A stretch of DNA of 64,000 nucleotides from Rutpela maculata (taxonomy: Eukaryota > Arthropoda > Insecta > Coleoptera > Cerambycidae), in assembly GCA_936432065.2 (NCBI GenBank), contig OW386293.2, forward strand, positions 62,084,265 through 62,148,264, written 5' to 3'. Shown here in pieces: positions 21,399-33,160 of the stretch (its first letter is position 1; each line of letters opens with the position of its first letter). Under the pieces are notes generated by a model. It was not told the DNA's origin, ran no database searches, and saw only the letters and a program-made list of their open reading frames with translations. The translations under genes were made by a program, and so were the position numbers.

Positions 21399-22372
21399 AA
21401 AGCAGTGACCACATCCATGTGGTACACGGTGAGCCCCTTCTGGGCAGCCAGAGCAAACAGAAGTCGAATAGAGGAATATCGGACCACTGGGGCATAGGTC
21501 TCCTCATAGTCCAGTCCCTTTTGTTGTGCATAGCCCCTTGCAACCAACCGGGCCTTATGGCGCAGGCTCTTGTCTGTTGAATCTACCTTGGTTTTGAAAA
21601 CCCATTTACAGCGAATGGCTTGTTTACCAGGTGGTAATTCTTGTAGAAACCACGTGTCATTTTTAATTAACGATCTCATTTCACATTCCAAGGCTTCCAT
21701 CCATTTGTGAGCATCTGGTCGATCAAGAGCTTCTTCAAAGGTGGTTGGATCGGCCGCGTTCACTGTTGCGGAGTATACGACAAAGTCATCAAGGATCCTT
21801 GGCTTTCGCGGTCTGCTAGATCTACGAAGGTTTAGCTCCAGTTTGGGTTCGTCGCTTCTTCCATCTTCCTCTTCTTCGGAGCTCAGGTGCTCTTGTGTGG
21901 TGGCACCTTCTTCATTTGAATGTTTTTCATGCTCCTCCAGTAGGCCCTCACTTAATTGCGGCTCGGTATCAGGATAATATAAAAGTGGCGTGGTGACTAT
22001 AGGCTTGGATGGTCCTGGTTCGATCCCCAAATCGGGAAGCTCAATAAATGTAACATCATGACCTTTGTTTACCTTCTGAGCTTGGATATCCCACAGTCGA
22101 TATCCTTTCGAATCCTGACAATAGCCTAGGAGGATGCAATCTTTACTTTTCGGATCCCATTTCTTCCGGAGTTGGGATGGCACATGTGCAAGGGCCTTGC
22201 ATCCAAATATTCGTAAATGACTTACATCTGGTTTTGAGCTCTCCCAGAGTTCTTCCGGTGTACGATTGTTAGTCTTATTCGGCGCACGATTGACTATATA
22301 TGCTGCTGTGGAGACAGCTTCTGCCCAAAATTTCTTATCTAATTTGGCATCTGTCAACATGCACTTTGCCTT
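21399..22372 (-). pseudogene. Copia integrase C-terminus and RT N-terminal half
   Basis: Minus-strand frame with KFWAEAVSTAAYIVNRAPN, RIFGCKALAHVP, SKGYRLWD (integrase end), an acidic linker rich in E, RRSSRPRKPRI, then the RT start: PTTFEEALDRPDAHKWMEA, KWVFKTKVDS, ARLVARGYAQQKGLDYEETY and MDVVTAFLHGEL with the first catalytic D. The tail FFFFFFREEG is the poly-A of the inserted LINE read backwards. Apart from the join with the next segment near 22365 it is uninterrupted. Confidence 0.85.
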
Positions 22373-23212
22373 CTATACCAAGGTGCGGTTCATTCTTTCC
22401 GCTGTACCGTTTTGCTGGGGAGTGTAGGGAATTGTTGTCTGATGACGTATTCCTTCCTTACGTAGCATGTCCTGCATTTGACGGTTGACGTATTCGGTGC
22501 CATTGTCTGTTCTGAGACATTTGATCTGCCGATTCGTTTGTTTCTCAATAAACGTCTTGAATTCAATAAATCTGTCGAATACTTGATCTTTACAATTCAA
22601 AAAATAGACAAATACCTTCCTAGAGTGGTCATTTATAAAGGTGGGCAGGTAACGGGCTCCTCCAATAGACGGATTTTCCATGGGACCACACATCCGAATG
22701 GATGAGATCCAGTATTCCTTCGGCACGTTTGTTGCTCCTCTCAAATGGTTGCTTGTTTTGTTTACCCTTTTACAGGTAGTACAAATTTCTTGGTGATCCA
22801 CTTTAAAGTTAATTGCCGTAGCCGATTGATCCTTGAGAATAGCCGTGTACCTTGCATTCATGTGACCAAGGCGTCTGTGCCAGATTCTGGCATCGATGGC
22901 TTTAGTTTCGGTTTTAGTCGAAGAGAGTGCTTGGTGTTCGAGTCTATCCAACTTATAGGTATCATTTAATAGTGTTGCGGAGGCAATTGGTTTGTTGAAT
23001 TTATCTACAGCCATTACTATTAAAAATGACTGTGTTACCCGATTTCACTATTTTACTTACGGAGAGCAAGTTTGCAGACAGTCCTGGTACGTAAAGTACA
23101 TCTTTTGCACAAATATCATCTTTCTTGTTGTCATCATCTTACTTGCAGGATTACGTTTCCTTTTCTCTCGACCGGGAGACGTTCCTTGTTGGCCACAATG
23201 ATTGCATTGCTC
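22373..23212 (-). pseudogene. Copia protease end and integrase core
   Basis: Begins with the protease-side sequence VLYVPGLSANLLSVSKI (about 23080, frame-shifted), then RIWHRRLGHMN (gag-pre-integrase motif), CTTCKRVNK (zinc pair with the upstream H-H) and the DDE core: NDHSRKVFVYFL, LRTDNGTEY and YTPQQNGTAERMNRTL. One core position reads P-T-FINDHS where D is usual in DDxS, so the first catalytic residue is the D of NDHS. It inserts cDNA into the chromosome. It ends at a stop near 22373 and the frame shifts into the next piece. Confidence 0.8.
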
Positions 23213-23866
23213 AAAGCATTTGTTGATTAGATATGCAAGAGGAACTGCAATTATTTCACAAGCAAATTTCAGGGCTGTAGCTGAAATACCATCTACACCT
23301 ATAGCAGGCTTATTTTTTAGTTTCCTTATAATGTCAATAACTTCTTCAGGTGTTGTAGGTTGTAAGAATAGCGTATGCTCGATAGAAGGACAGGCAGTGC
23401 ATTCCGTCGAAATATTATTTTTGAAGTGTTCTGACATTTTTTCTATGGCAACATTCGAGAAATAACTTCCAAAGTGCTCAGCAATGGTTTGAGAATTGGC
23501 TGTAGGTGTGTTATTAATATTTATTTTTATTGTTTTGCTTTCAACACTTCTATTGAGCTGCTCATTGATGAGGCTCCAAATTTCTCTAGAACTGTTTGTG
23601 GATATATTTATTCGGTTTGAAAAATATTCTTTTTTTGCTTTTTTTATGTTTTTACTATATTGTTTTTTCTTTTCTTTGCATAGTTTATTTAGATTAAAAT
23701 CACCTAGATTATTAGTTAGCCAATATAAGTTTTTTAACTCATTTCTTTCTTTATCTAAGTCACTGGTATACCAGTTCTTGCAATCAGTTTTTTTTATTTA
23801 TTACTACAATGGGTTACTAGAGGACATGAACTGTCCATACATTTTATGAACAACTCAATAAAATTG
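23213..23866 (-). pseudogene. LINE internal fragment in copia gag-pro
   Basis: Minus-strand translation gives a post-endonuclease linker (NELKNLYWLTNNLG, CKEKKKQYSKNIKKAKKEYF), then TIAEHFGSYFSNVA and IRKLKNKPAIGVDGISATAL, the stretch just before RT motif 1, ending LINKCFEQ. Endonuclease and RT palm are both absent, so both ends are missing. It joins the copia CNHCGQQG zinc-knuckle codons directly. The frame 23057-23437 is an artificial fusion of the two. Confidence 0.65.
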
Positions 23867-24470
23867 TTGAAGGCCTCATTCACTCTGGCTGTTGACTTGG
23901 CATGAAGGCAAGGCAAAAAATGCATTTAGATTCTCAGTGTTAGCTTGATGGGCATTAGACTCTCGTGCTTTGCGCTTCCAACAGTCAGCAGCATTCAAAG
24001 CATCGGGGACCCTTTTTCTTTTGCTGTTTGTTATGAACTGACTTGGTGTGCGACCCTGAGTAAAAGGCTGATTCGCTACCTCGATTACTATCATGCTGTT
24101 CCCACTTGACGTCCTGGAGCAACTTGGTCTTGGTGGCATCTCCGGTGATTGGAGTGCCAGAACTTTCGAGCCCCATAATCATAGGCTTGTATTCCTCTGG
24201 TAGCCCTGCTAATAATAACGTACCTATCCATTCCTCACCTATCTTGAATCCAATCCCATTGAGTTCATGGGCGGTGGTGATGATAGTGTTGACATAACCA
24301 TTGACTGAAGCACAATTGATTAGCTGTGTGGTTATAAGTGTACGGAGGAGGCCAACTTGTCTGGTGAGTCCTGTGTCGTCAAAAGCCGTTTTTAATTTCT
24401 GCCAAGCTTCGGCAGCAGTTGTAGCTTCTTGCACGTGCAAATGATCAAAGTACTTTAATAAAATGTAACG
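23867..24470 (-). pseudogene. Copia gag, C-terminal two thirds
   Basis: Frame 24551-23985 shows the UBN2/copia-gag pattern: ATTAAEAWQKLKTAFDDTGL, LRTLITTQLINCASVNGYV, IGTLLLAGLPEEYKPMIMGLESSG, then LLQDVKWEQ and a basic tail RCFEC, the start of the CCHC knuckle. The knuckle is broken by a frameshift. Gag packages the RNA in particles. Residues upstream of about 24460 in the open frame belong to the inserted LINE piece. Confidence 0.75.
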
Positions 24471-25116
24471 GTATAAGTTTAGAACAAAAATTATCACATA
24501 AATTTCTGGGAGTTGAAATCGATAATACTCTAACCTGGAATCACCCACCACATAGACAACGTTTGTAATAAAATCTCCAAATTATGTTTTACTTTGAGGC
24601 ATTTAAAGACTCATGTCAATAATTTTATATTAAAAAATTTCTATTTCGCTCAGATACACTCGAAAATTTCATACTGTTTGATATGTTGGGGCTCAGAATC
24701 CGCAACCCAGAGAGTGTTCATAATGCAGAAGCGTGCAGTAAGAATTCTTGCCAATGTCAATAACAGAACAACATGTAGACCTTTATTTAAGCATTATAAC
24801 ATACTTCCACTCCCATGCATATATATTTATCAAATATTAATACATACACAGAAAAACATCAATAAATATAAGAGACTGGGTGATAACCACCATTATGATA
24901 CAAGGAATGTAAATATACTTGAAACTCCAGGGCACAGAACATCTAAAGTGAGAAGTGCCCAAAATATAAAGGGATTATATTATACAATAAATTATCTGAC
25001 GAATATAAAAATCTGTCCGTCAATAAATTCAAACAAAAAATAAGGAAACTGCTATTAACTCACTGCTTCTATAGTGAGGAAGAGTTTTTACTGCATGATT
25101 TTGCATGAAAACATCC

Positions 25117-25155
<39 letters not shown>

Positions 25156-25391
25156 TTTAAACACTTTTAATTTATAAATTTTAATGTGTTGACGTATATT
25201 GTAATTATGAATGTATTACCATGATTTGATTTGAACTTTTTTAAATATTTTTTTAATAATGCCATTGTTTTTAAAATAGTTTTTTTATAATTCTAAGATG
25301 CACCTCAGTGCATCATATACTGTGACATATCCTATAACTGTATAAGTTCCTTGGATGAATAAATTATTATTATTATTATTATTATTATTAA
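24471..25391 (+). mobile_element. LINE 3' end inserted in copia gag
   Basis: Holds the RT thumb to C-terminus of a Jockey/CR1-type ORF2, a 3' UTR with an AT tract (25119-25151) and an ATT tail (25362-25391). It splits the copia gag between ILSLDTIN and HVQEATTA. A short duplication of the TTAAT type is possible but unclear. Confidence 0.7.
24594..25043 (+). pseudogene. LINE ORF2 C-terminal fragment
   Basis: Contains HSKISYCLICWGSES, MQKRAVRILANV and HHYDTRNVN, the connection and tail region of Jockey/CR1-group ORF2 proteins downstream of the RT palm. The frame just upstream (24480-24590) carries FLGVEIDNTLTW in a different phase. It has no catalytic residues and is not functional. Confidence 0.65.
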
Positions 25392-25612
25392 TTAATTGTG
25401 TCCAAGGATAAAATTATTTTTGCACGAGCACGAGATACGTGTTTAGCGTCGGTGGATACGGCACCGCCCGGTGGAGCTTCGATACAGTCCCAAAGGTCCT
25501 CGTGTTGTAAGTACGCTTCCATCGCAAACTTCCATGTATTATAATTCTCTCGTCCTTGCAGTTTTTCAATATGCGGCATAGAATTGTGATTATTCCCGGT
25601 ACCGTTCGACAT
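25388..25612 (-). pseudogene. Copia gag N-terminus
   Basis: Starts at an ATG (25612, MSNGTGNNHNSMPHIEKL) about 140 bp inside the 5' LTR and PBS. It continues GRENYNTWKFAMEAYLQHEDLWDC, the typical copia gag start with the conserved W pair. It is cut after SLDTIN by the LINE 3' end; the continuation is at 24460. Confidence 0.8.
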
Positions 25613-25738
25613 TTTTCAGGTTATACACACGCGGTCGCGGCGGTTATAACGTCCCTTTTTTGAAGTACGGTATTTCTCACAGAAATATTAATCTCAGCAC
25701 TTTTCTAATCTCCAAATCTTTTATTTGCGGTACTCACT

Positions 25739-25751
25739 GGGCCCCATAACC
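25739..25751 (-). other. Copia primer-binding site
   Basis: Directly inside the 5' LTR, read on the minus strand as GGTTATGGGGCCC. It resembles the classic copia PBS, which pairs with an internal fragment of initiator methionine tRNA. Confidence 0.6.
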
Positions 25752-25953
25752 TGATGGATTGTAGCGGTAATAAAAGATTACACTTGTGCTGAGCTTACTT
25801 CTTTATTAACTTGTACAAGGAGTGAAAAATATTTGTCATCTGTCAAAATAAAAAATGCAAAAACGGAAACACAAAATGTAAGCGCGCCAAATTCAAATAT
25901 GACATCAAGTAGTTTATACAAAGAAACGTTAATCTAAATCAGCAATCACAGCA
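25752..25953 (-). repeat. Copia 5' LTR
   Basis: Same length as the other LTR (202 bp), with about seven substitutions and no indel. On the minus strand it runs TGCTGTGATT to CAATCCATCA. The target duplication TGTTC follows at 25954-25958. Confidence 0.85.
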
Positions 25954-26995
25954 TGTTCAGGACTTCGAGAGATAGAAATACGAGTCATGCAACTCAGTAA
26001 AAGAACACTAAAACTAAATTGTGATGTATGTGAACTAAACATACCTAACAGCATAAGGCAAATAGAACAAAATGTTCTCAATAGGATTGCGGACATGCAA
26101 AACAAGTTTACGAATCTTTTAAATTCTCTGAAAAATGATTTAAAGGAAGGAATATCACAAAATAATGCTGAAGTTGTACTACTTAGAGAAAGTAACATTG
26201 AGTTAGTCAACTTATTGACCAATATTAACCATTCACAGGCCCTTCCTGCATGCACAAATGGTACCATAAGCAAGCAGTCAAATCAAGAAAATAAGTTACG
26301 AACTGGAAAATCTACAAATTTAGATAAAAACATCTCTAGAACTCTCAACGTCTACCAGGATAACTTATCACATAATGCACCTAAATCGTCATATGCAGAA
26401 ATCATTAAAACATGTGCAGCAACCTGCCAGTCTGCTAAACAAACAATCCCCTGAAAATAACTTCCAAACTGCTAATAAGGCGAAGACATCTCAAGATGAT
26501 GTAACATCTCAAGACACAGTTGATAGCATTCAGCCAAATTCTGCCACTACCAATGCAGGATTCCTGAATGTCACAAGGAGGAGAAAGAAGTTCAATATAG
26601 GCAGTGGAAATGGTGATCATAAATTTCATGGGAAATCTGATAAAAACAGAAAAATTTGGTTATTCATAACTAGAGTTCCCGATGATGTAGGGGCTGAAGA
26701 CATTAAAAATTACATCGAATCTCGCACTAAGATAGTAAATTCACCAACACAAATTCCTGTGGAACGTGATGTTGAAGTAAAACTACTAAACACAAATAAC
26801 ATCAGGCCCAACAATAAATCCTTTATGGTTGGAGTTGAGCCGGAGTTTCAGGAAGAAGTCTATGCTACAAGTTTTTGGCCTCGAAAGATTGCTTATGAAA
26901 GATTTGATTTTAGGAGAGGGCAACACTTTCTCAAAACTATGCAAGATTCAGAAGATTCTAGACGTTCGTCTTCTTTTTTAGACAAGGCTACTTAG
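25954..26995 (+). pseudogene. LINE E ORF1, main part
   Basis: Resumes after the copia with CSGLREIEIRVM and the last zinc-finger pair CDVCE. A helix-rich region follows (IRQIEQNVLNRIADMQNKF, LLRESNIELVNLL), likely coiled coil, and then, in a shifted frame from 26375, a folded region RKIWLFITRVPDDVGAEDI and IAYERFDFRRGQ typical of arthropod LINE ORF1 nucleic-acid-binding domains. It ends at 26995. One frameshift near 26440 is the only lesion seen, so apart from the copia this ORF1 is well kept. Confidence 0.6.
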
Positions 26996-27004
26996 ACAAT
27001 AAAC

Positions 27005-28986
27005 ACACAAAAAACACAAAAAGACAGTCTATTAAAGTTGGTCATATAAATATTCGATCCCTAACCACCAACTTCGCTAGCTTTAATAACTTTGTTCTGG
27101 AAGAAAATATGGACATTATAGCCCTAACTGAAACTTTCTTAGTAGATGGATACCCTAACAAGTATTTACATATTCCCAATTATGATATTGCAAGAATCGA
27201 CCGTCCAGCTAGAGGGGGTGGCTTATTAATATATGTGAAAACATCTCTCCCATTCAAAGTGCAACGTGCGGAAATTAGTGAAACAGGACTGGAGCAAATG
27301 TGGCTGAAAGTGAGGATAAATCGAAAAGATATTGGTGTTGGTGTAATCTATCGTCCACCACGAGTGAATGTGGCTTGTCTAGACATATTATCAGAAACTC
27401 TGGAACAATTATATTTGGAGTCCCAATCCATCATTCTTATGGGGGATATTAACATTAATTTATTATGTGAAAATTCAAATGAAGCAAGAAAGTTTAATTC
27501 TGTTTTATCAAGTTTTAACCTAAAACAAGTTATCAATGAACCTACAAGAATAACTGAAACAACTGAATCATTGATTGATGTTATATGTATTAGTGACAAT
27601 TTAGATTTCGAATCCTGTGATACAATAGACATGCATAATAACACAGATCATATGTTCGTTTCCTGTAAACTTAAATTTGAATTAAAAAAAGACGAACCTA
27701 AACTCATACAGTATAGAAATTATAAAAATTTTAACTTAGAACACTTTAATTTTGATGCCAGGCGAATACACTGGGATAAAATCAAGGCAATCGAGGATAT
27801 TAATGTAAAAACAAATATTTTTAATCAAGCTATTTTATCACTCTTTGAGGTTCACGCCCCCTTATGTTCAGTAAAAATTAAAAGAAACTATAAACCCTAT
27901 ATTAGTTTCAATATTAAAGAAATGATTAAAACAAAAGATAATGCCCACAAAAAGTATTTAAAAACAAAAACAGATAGAGATAGAGAAACATATGTGATAT
28001 TAAGAAATTATATTAAGGAAGCAATTATCCGAGAAAAAAAAGCATACATGCAATTTGTAGTTGATAAAAATAAAAACAACGCTAAACTATTATGGACAAA
28101 CCTTTTTCAGTGGGGTGTGTGTGCCAAACAAAAAAATAAATCTAATAGTTTACCTGTAGAACTTTCAGATCCTAATCAATTAAACGATTATTTTTTAAAT
28201 GTCGCAGGGCAGTCTAAGGTAGATACTGACACCCTGACTTATTTTAACAATAACTATTTGAATCAGGATATTAAATTTACTTTTACAGAAATAAGTCATA
28301 ATGATATTTACTCAGCCATAAGAAATATTAAATCTGAAGCCACAGGGAGCGATAACATTAATTTAAAAATGATTAACTTAATAATTCCTCATTGCATCGA
28401 TGTACTGCAGAATATATACAATGAATCTTTGGAACTTGCCATCTTTCCAGATATGTGGAAATCTGCTAATGTTCTACCTATCCCTAAAATATCCGTTCCT
28501 TTAACCCTAAATGACCTGCGTCCTATTTCAATACTACCGTCATTTGGCAAAATATTAGAAAAAATCGTATCCACTAACTTGAAATCTTTTTTACATGCCT
28601 ATGACATTTTACCTGTCCTCCAATCAGGATTTAGAGAAAAGCATAGCACTTCCACTGCTCTTCTAAGGGTATTAAATGACATATCATTGGATTTAGATAA
28701 ATCAACTCCAACAATATTAATCCTTTTAGACCAAAGTAAGGCATTTGACTTAGTAGACCCCGATTTATTAGTGGCAAAATTAAAATATATGGGCTTTGAC
28801 AGTGTTGCACTAAAATGGTTTTGTAGCTATTTAAAAAACCGCACCCAAAAAGTTGTACTAGGATATAACAATACATCGCAATTAGGTACTACTAGTAAGG
28901 GAGTACCGCAGGGCAGCATTCTCGGGCCTATACTATTTTCTATGTATACTTTTGACCTACCCAACTGTATAAAATACTGTAACATA
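27005..28986 (+). pseudogene. LINE E ORF2, endonuclease and RT to motif B
   Basis: Open from about 27005 with VGHINIRSL (endonuclease N), IALTETFL (E), GVIYRPPR, MGDININLL (D/N) and NTDHMF (D-H), all nuclease catalytic blocks in place. The linker NAHKKYLKTKTDRDRETY follows, then RT motifs LRPISILPSFGKILEKIV (about 28520), SGFREKHSTSTAL (28625), LLDQSKAFDLVDPDLL (28730; D-Q-S-KAF motif A) and GVPQGSILGPILFSMY (28903). After PNCIKYCNI the frame enters the CR1-like LINE F. The YADD continues at 33942. No stop interrupts the whole 1.9 kb. Confidence 0.85.
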
Positions 28987-28989
28987 CTG

Positions 28990-30110
28990 ACTTTGAAGAC
29001 ATTGAGTGTTTCAAAAAAATAATAGAGGAATTAAAAAAATATAGTAGGTGTAAAGATAAGTACATTAAAACATTAAAAAAGAACAATAGTGAGTTTGTGG
29101 AAGATGCATCTTTTTGCGAGATAGAAATGGATGAAATAATTAAATCTCAGGACAAAAAAATTATGGAATTAAAAAACTATATAGAAAAGTTGGAAGTATT
29201 TATAAAGAATCTAGGTGATAAAGAAACAAAAACTGTGGCAACACAAACAAAACAAGACAATAAGTTTAAAAAAAGTGTATCTACAAATACGATTCCAATT
29301 GATTCTGAAAATACTCAGCTAGCACTTATAGAGTGTCCAAATAAACAACAGGACTTAAATATTGAGGAGAGTTATGAAATTATAACTTTGAATGATACGA
29401 TAAAAAGTACAGGTAATAACATTAGTCTACAAGAGGAAATAAATTTAGTCACTTGCAAGCAGCCTACCAATAATATGTTATATAGTGAGAACCACAACGA
29501 AACCAATAATAATATTGGTGATACTAATGTAAATAGGAAATGTCAATTAAGGAAGCGGATACTAATATTAGGTGATGATAATACCAAATATATAAATGGT
29601 AAGATTAGTAAGTTTTTGGATCCAAGTATGTACGAAATAAATTATTAAACCTGGAGCACAATTAAGGGACGTTATGGACAGAATCGAATTTTTAGCTGGT
29701 TATACCATGAATGATTATATTATAATAATTGCAGGTATGAATAATATACGCGCAAGAAAAACTCCTTCTTTTCGTTTTATATGTAACAAACTGAAGTAAT
29801 GCTCTTATACTAATGTTTTATTCACCTCAGTACCATATTTTTCGAACAAGAATCAACGTCATGTATACAAATATAATGTGAAATTATACGACTTCCTGTG
29901 CAAATTTAATAATTATACGCAAGGATATACAGGATATGTGGAGATAAATGATAAAAATGTATATGATCTAAAGAAAAATGTTTCTCGATCTCTTTCTAAT
30001 ATAATAATGAATTCAAAGCCAGTAAAGAACTTAAAATTCATTAATTTGGATTTGCACACTGTTCATGAAGCAAACCCCAACCAACATCTGATAACAATAG
30101 TCAACAAACC
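28990..30110 (+). pseudogene. LINE F ORF1: coiled coil and SGNH esterase-like domain
   Basis: The heptad-rich part (DKYIKTLKKNNSEFVEDA, KIMELKNYIEKLEVFIKNL; 29020-29220) leads to a low-complexity middle, then RKRILILGDDNTKYI (about 29550; GD-x-N is SGNH block I) and YIIIIAGMNNIRA (about 29720; block III G-x-N type). The C-terminal part is in the frame starting 29878. ORF1 esterases of CR1-group LINEs act on ester bonds, but their role in retrotransposition is not settled. There are frameshifts at about 29645 and 29800, and the zinc finger is lost by truncation. Confidence 0.55.
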
Positions 30111-32530
30111 AACAACAATAGTCAACAAACCATTAATAATGGCAATTTTTTTATACCCCCCACCTATCGCAACTGGAGTTAGATCTATAGAAAAAACTGT
30201 TTCATTTGTAGTAACTCATCAAAATATTCAGTGTATAACAAAGAAGATTCAACAGTTAGAAATATTTTTATGTGATCATAATACAGATGTATTATTATTA
30301 AGTGAGCATTGGCAGTCTGATGATGAAATAGACTTAATCAGCCTACAAGGTTTTAATTTATGTGCCTCATTTTGTCGATCTAAACAAAAACATGGTGGAG
30401 TGGCAATTTTTTGTAGAAATAATTTAAATTTTAAACATGTACATCAATGTAAGGTTTATCATTGGTTAATATTTTTGAATGTTGTGGTGTTGAAATTATA
30501 GGCTATGATATTGTTGTGATAGTAGTATACCGACCTCCAAATGGTGATCTCAATATATTTCTTGAACTGTTTGGTAAACTTCTAGATATATTTTTACATA
30601 GTAATAAGTTTTTAATAGTAGGTGGCGATTTTAATATCGATTTTAATGTAAATAATCATGTTCTACATGAATTGTTAAATATCTTAAACTGCAACAACAT
30701 GTGCTTAACCTTTCATGAACCGACTCGAGTTACTACTACATCTAGTAAATGTATTGATAATATTATGGTTAATGATAAAGGGGCAATCTCTGAGGCAAAT
30801 ATAATTAAAAATATTGCACAGCAAATTATAACTTCCTTAGATAGAGTAGTAGAGAATGAGATTCACTACAAACGTTTTTTTAATGATAACAATATCAAAA
30901 ATTTTTGCACTTATCTAAAAAACACAAGCTGGGACGAGGTTTGGGCCACTCAAGATTGTAATATTGCCTTTAATTCATTTATGGACACTATTTCATATTA
31001 TTTCGAAATTTGTTTTCCTATATCTAAAATTAATAATAAAAAATTTAATAGACCACAAGTAAATATAAAAAGCCCAGAAATAATTGATGCCAGAAGTAGA
31101 GTTCAACTTTTTGCTGATCTTAGTAGAAAATATCCTCAGTTTAAAGAACAATTTAAATTATTAATAATGAATATCGACAATTATTATCTTCAGCTTACAT
31201 TAATAAAAATGATCAGTTAGTATCAAAAGCAAAAAACAAAAGTAAAGCCATGTGGAATATAATAAATAACAGTCTAGGTAAATCCAAAAAGAATAACTTG
31301 CAGATCGAAATGGAGGATAATGGAAAAATTCTAAATCCTAATGAATGTGCTGAGGTCTTCAACGAATTTTTTATATCTGCCGCTAAAAATGCAGTAGCAA
31401 ATATGTCAAAGGATATAGATCATCACTATCTGGAATCATGTTTAATTCATTATTTCTTAAGGCCCAAACAGAAGAGGATGTTCTAGAATTAATAAACAAG
31501 TTGAAAAACTCGAATTCTTCTGGCGTTGATGAGATTTGCTAACACTTTATTAAAATCAATTGGTATATATATATATATATATATAGTACATCCTCTCACT
31601 TATATAATCAATCTGTCATTAGAACAAGGCATATATCCTGAAAAATTGAAAATAGCTAATGTAATACCTCTTTTCAAAAAGGGCGACCCAAACTTAGTTA
31701 TTAACTATAGAGGAATCAGCCTATCGCCAAGTGTATCAAAGGTCTTTGAATCTGCAATTAATATACAGCTTTTAAGTTTACTTACAATTAACAACGTGCT
31801 CTCCCAAAGTCAACATGGGTTTACTAAACAAAAAAGTATAGACTCGGCACTCAGTGATTTTGTAAATGGAATAGTGAGTGCAGTAGACAAATCAGAAGTT
31901 GCCATGGGGCTATTTGTAGATTTCTCTAAAGCGTTTGACTGTGTCGATCATTCTCTACTATTAACTAAATTAGAAAAATATGGAGTTAGAGGTGTTGCTT
32001 ATGAATGGTTTAATTCCTATCTGTCAAACCGCGCTCAGCAGGTTAAAATTAAGGACTCACTTTCATCATTAGCTGCTGTTAATACATGAGTCCCTCGGGG
32101 ATCCATATTGGGCCCAACGTTATTTATTATTTTTATTAACGATATGTTAAATTATTTAGAACATCCATTATGTTCTATAGTATCATATGCAGATGATACT
32201 AATATTTTAATCAGATGTAATAACCTGACTGATGCAGAAAACTGTGCAATTTTAATGTATGCCAAAATTAGCAACTGGGCTGAGAAGAACAAATTATGCA
32301 TTAACCATGAAAAGACAGCGATTATAGTTTTTAAAACATTAAAATCTAATCTGAATGTAAATGATGGCATAGTCTTAGATGGCCAAACTAATATCAATTA
32401 CTCTTTGAACTCGAAAATGCTAGGGTTAAGGATAGATTGTCATATTAAATGGTCTAGCCACATACAAGATGTCAGTACTAAATTATCTAAGGCATGCTAT
32501 GCATTAGCTTTAATATCAAAGCAGAGCAGT
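30111..32530 (+). pseudogene. LINE F ORF2: endonuclease and RT (part 1)
   Basis: The nuclease starts near HQNIQCITKKIQQLE and has VLLLSEHWQ (E), then in another frame VVYRPPNG and VGGDFNIDFN (D/N). The linker runs to 31490 with a frameshift near 31480. RT: NYRGISLSPSVSKVFE (31705; G for P), SQHGFTKQKSIDSAL, FVDFSKAFDCVDHSLL (31915), VPRGSILGP (32092; R for Q), SYADDTNIL (32187, catalytic YADD) and LGLRIDCHIKWSSH. Stops occur near 31218 and 32088. Upstream, the ORF1 end and ORF2 start share one open frame (29878-30501), a fusion by decay or a real overlap. Confidence 0.7.
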
Positions 32531-33156
32531 TGTAACGGTTTGTTGTCGGGTAGCTGGTTCGGAGATTAATCAGGGTCCAGATTAGTTAATAAGATAGCCC
32601 AATAAAGATATAAACAATTTATTTACTTTTCCAAACAGGTAATGTGTGGCAGTGTTACATAACATACAGGTACAGGTTATATGTCCGTATCTTTTACGGT
32701 TCTTAGGACAACATTTTCTATTATCTGAGAGAGAGAGAGAGAGTGTAACGGTTGCGATGCGACGTCTCTGGCTTTGGCGGCGAAACGGCGCCGGGGAATG
32801 ACTAACGACTCGAGAGGTCCCAGTTCAACACGCTGTAGGATTCTCAGGGTCAGATTGCATTCGTTCCGTCGTGTTTGCGTCGGGAGATGCACAAAACTGC
32901 AATATGTCTAGCTCAGCACGCTGTAGACAGATTGGCAGAATTATCCACTCTGAATTATGTTGATTTGCGACCGGGCTTTTATATCCGAGAATCCTCGCTT
33001 ACTGGTGACGTAGAACTGCGTATAGTTTAGTGTCGTGTGCAAATCCATGCCTCTAGACGGGAGATGGGCAGGTTTGCGGGCCGTGTGCACATTGGTGTCG
33101 TGTGTAAATCCGGAATCTTAGTAATGGAGCAGGAATTTAAAGAATGCTTCATTACA
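32531..33156 (-). mobile_element. Solo LTR, copy 2 (626 bp)
   Basis: Same sequence as 15881-16609 apart from a gap of about 105 bp and scattered changes. CAGT is duplicated exactly at 32527-32530 and 33157-33160, and deleting LTR plus one CAGT rejoins the LINE F codons. Termini on its own strand are TGTAATGAAG and CCGTTACA. It is oriented minus by its TATAAAAG box (about 32985). A 4-bp duplication suits Gypsy-type integration. Confidence 0.85.
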
Positions 33157-33160
33157 CAGT

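Larger units (their letters stand above)
16905..25953 (-). mobile_element. Ty1/copia element with two LTRs
   Basis: LTRs at 16905-17106 and 25752-25953 are both 202 bp with about seven mismatches (about 96.5% identity by eye). TGTTC is duplicated at 16900-16904 and 25954-25958. On the minus strand the order is LTR, PBS, gag, protease, integrase, RT, RNase H, LTR, the copia order. It is interrupted by an R1-like LINE (18327-21383), a LINE fragment (23212-23866) and a LINE 3' end (24471-25391). Frameshifts and insertions make it non-autonomous. Confidence 0.9.

Noticed and set aside
21010..21543. Minus-strand frame across the end of the R1-like LINE into copia
   Set aside because: It spans the poly-A and the insertion junction, so it is an artificial fusion.
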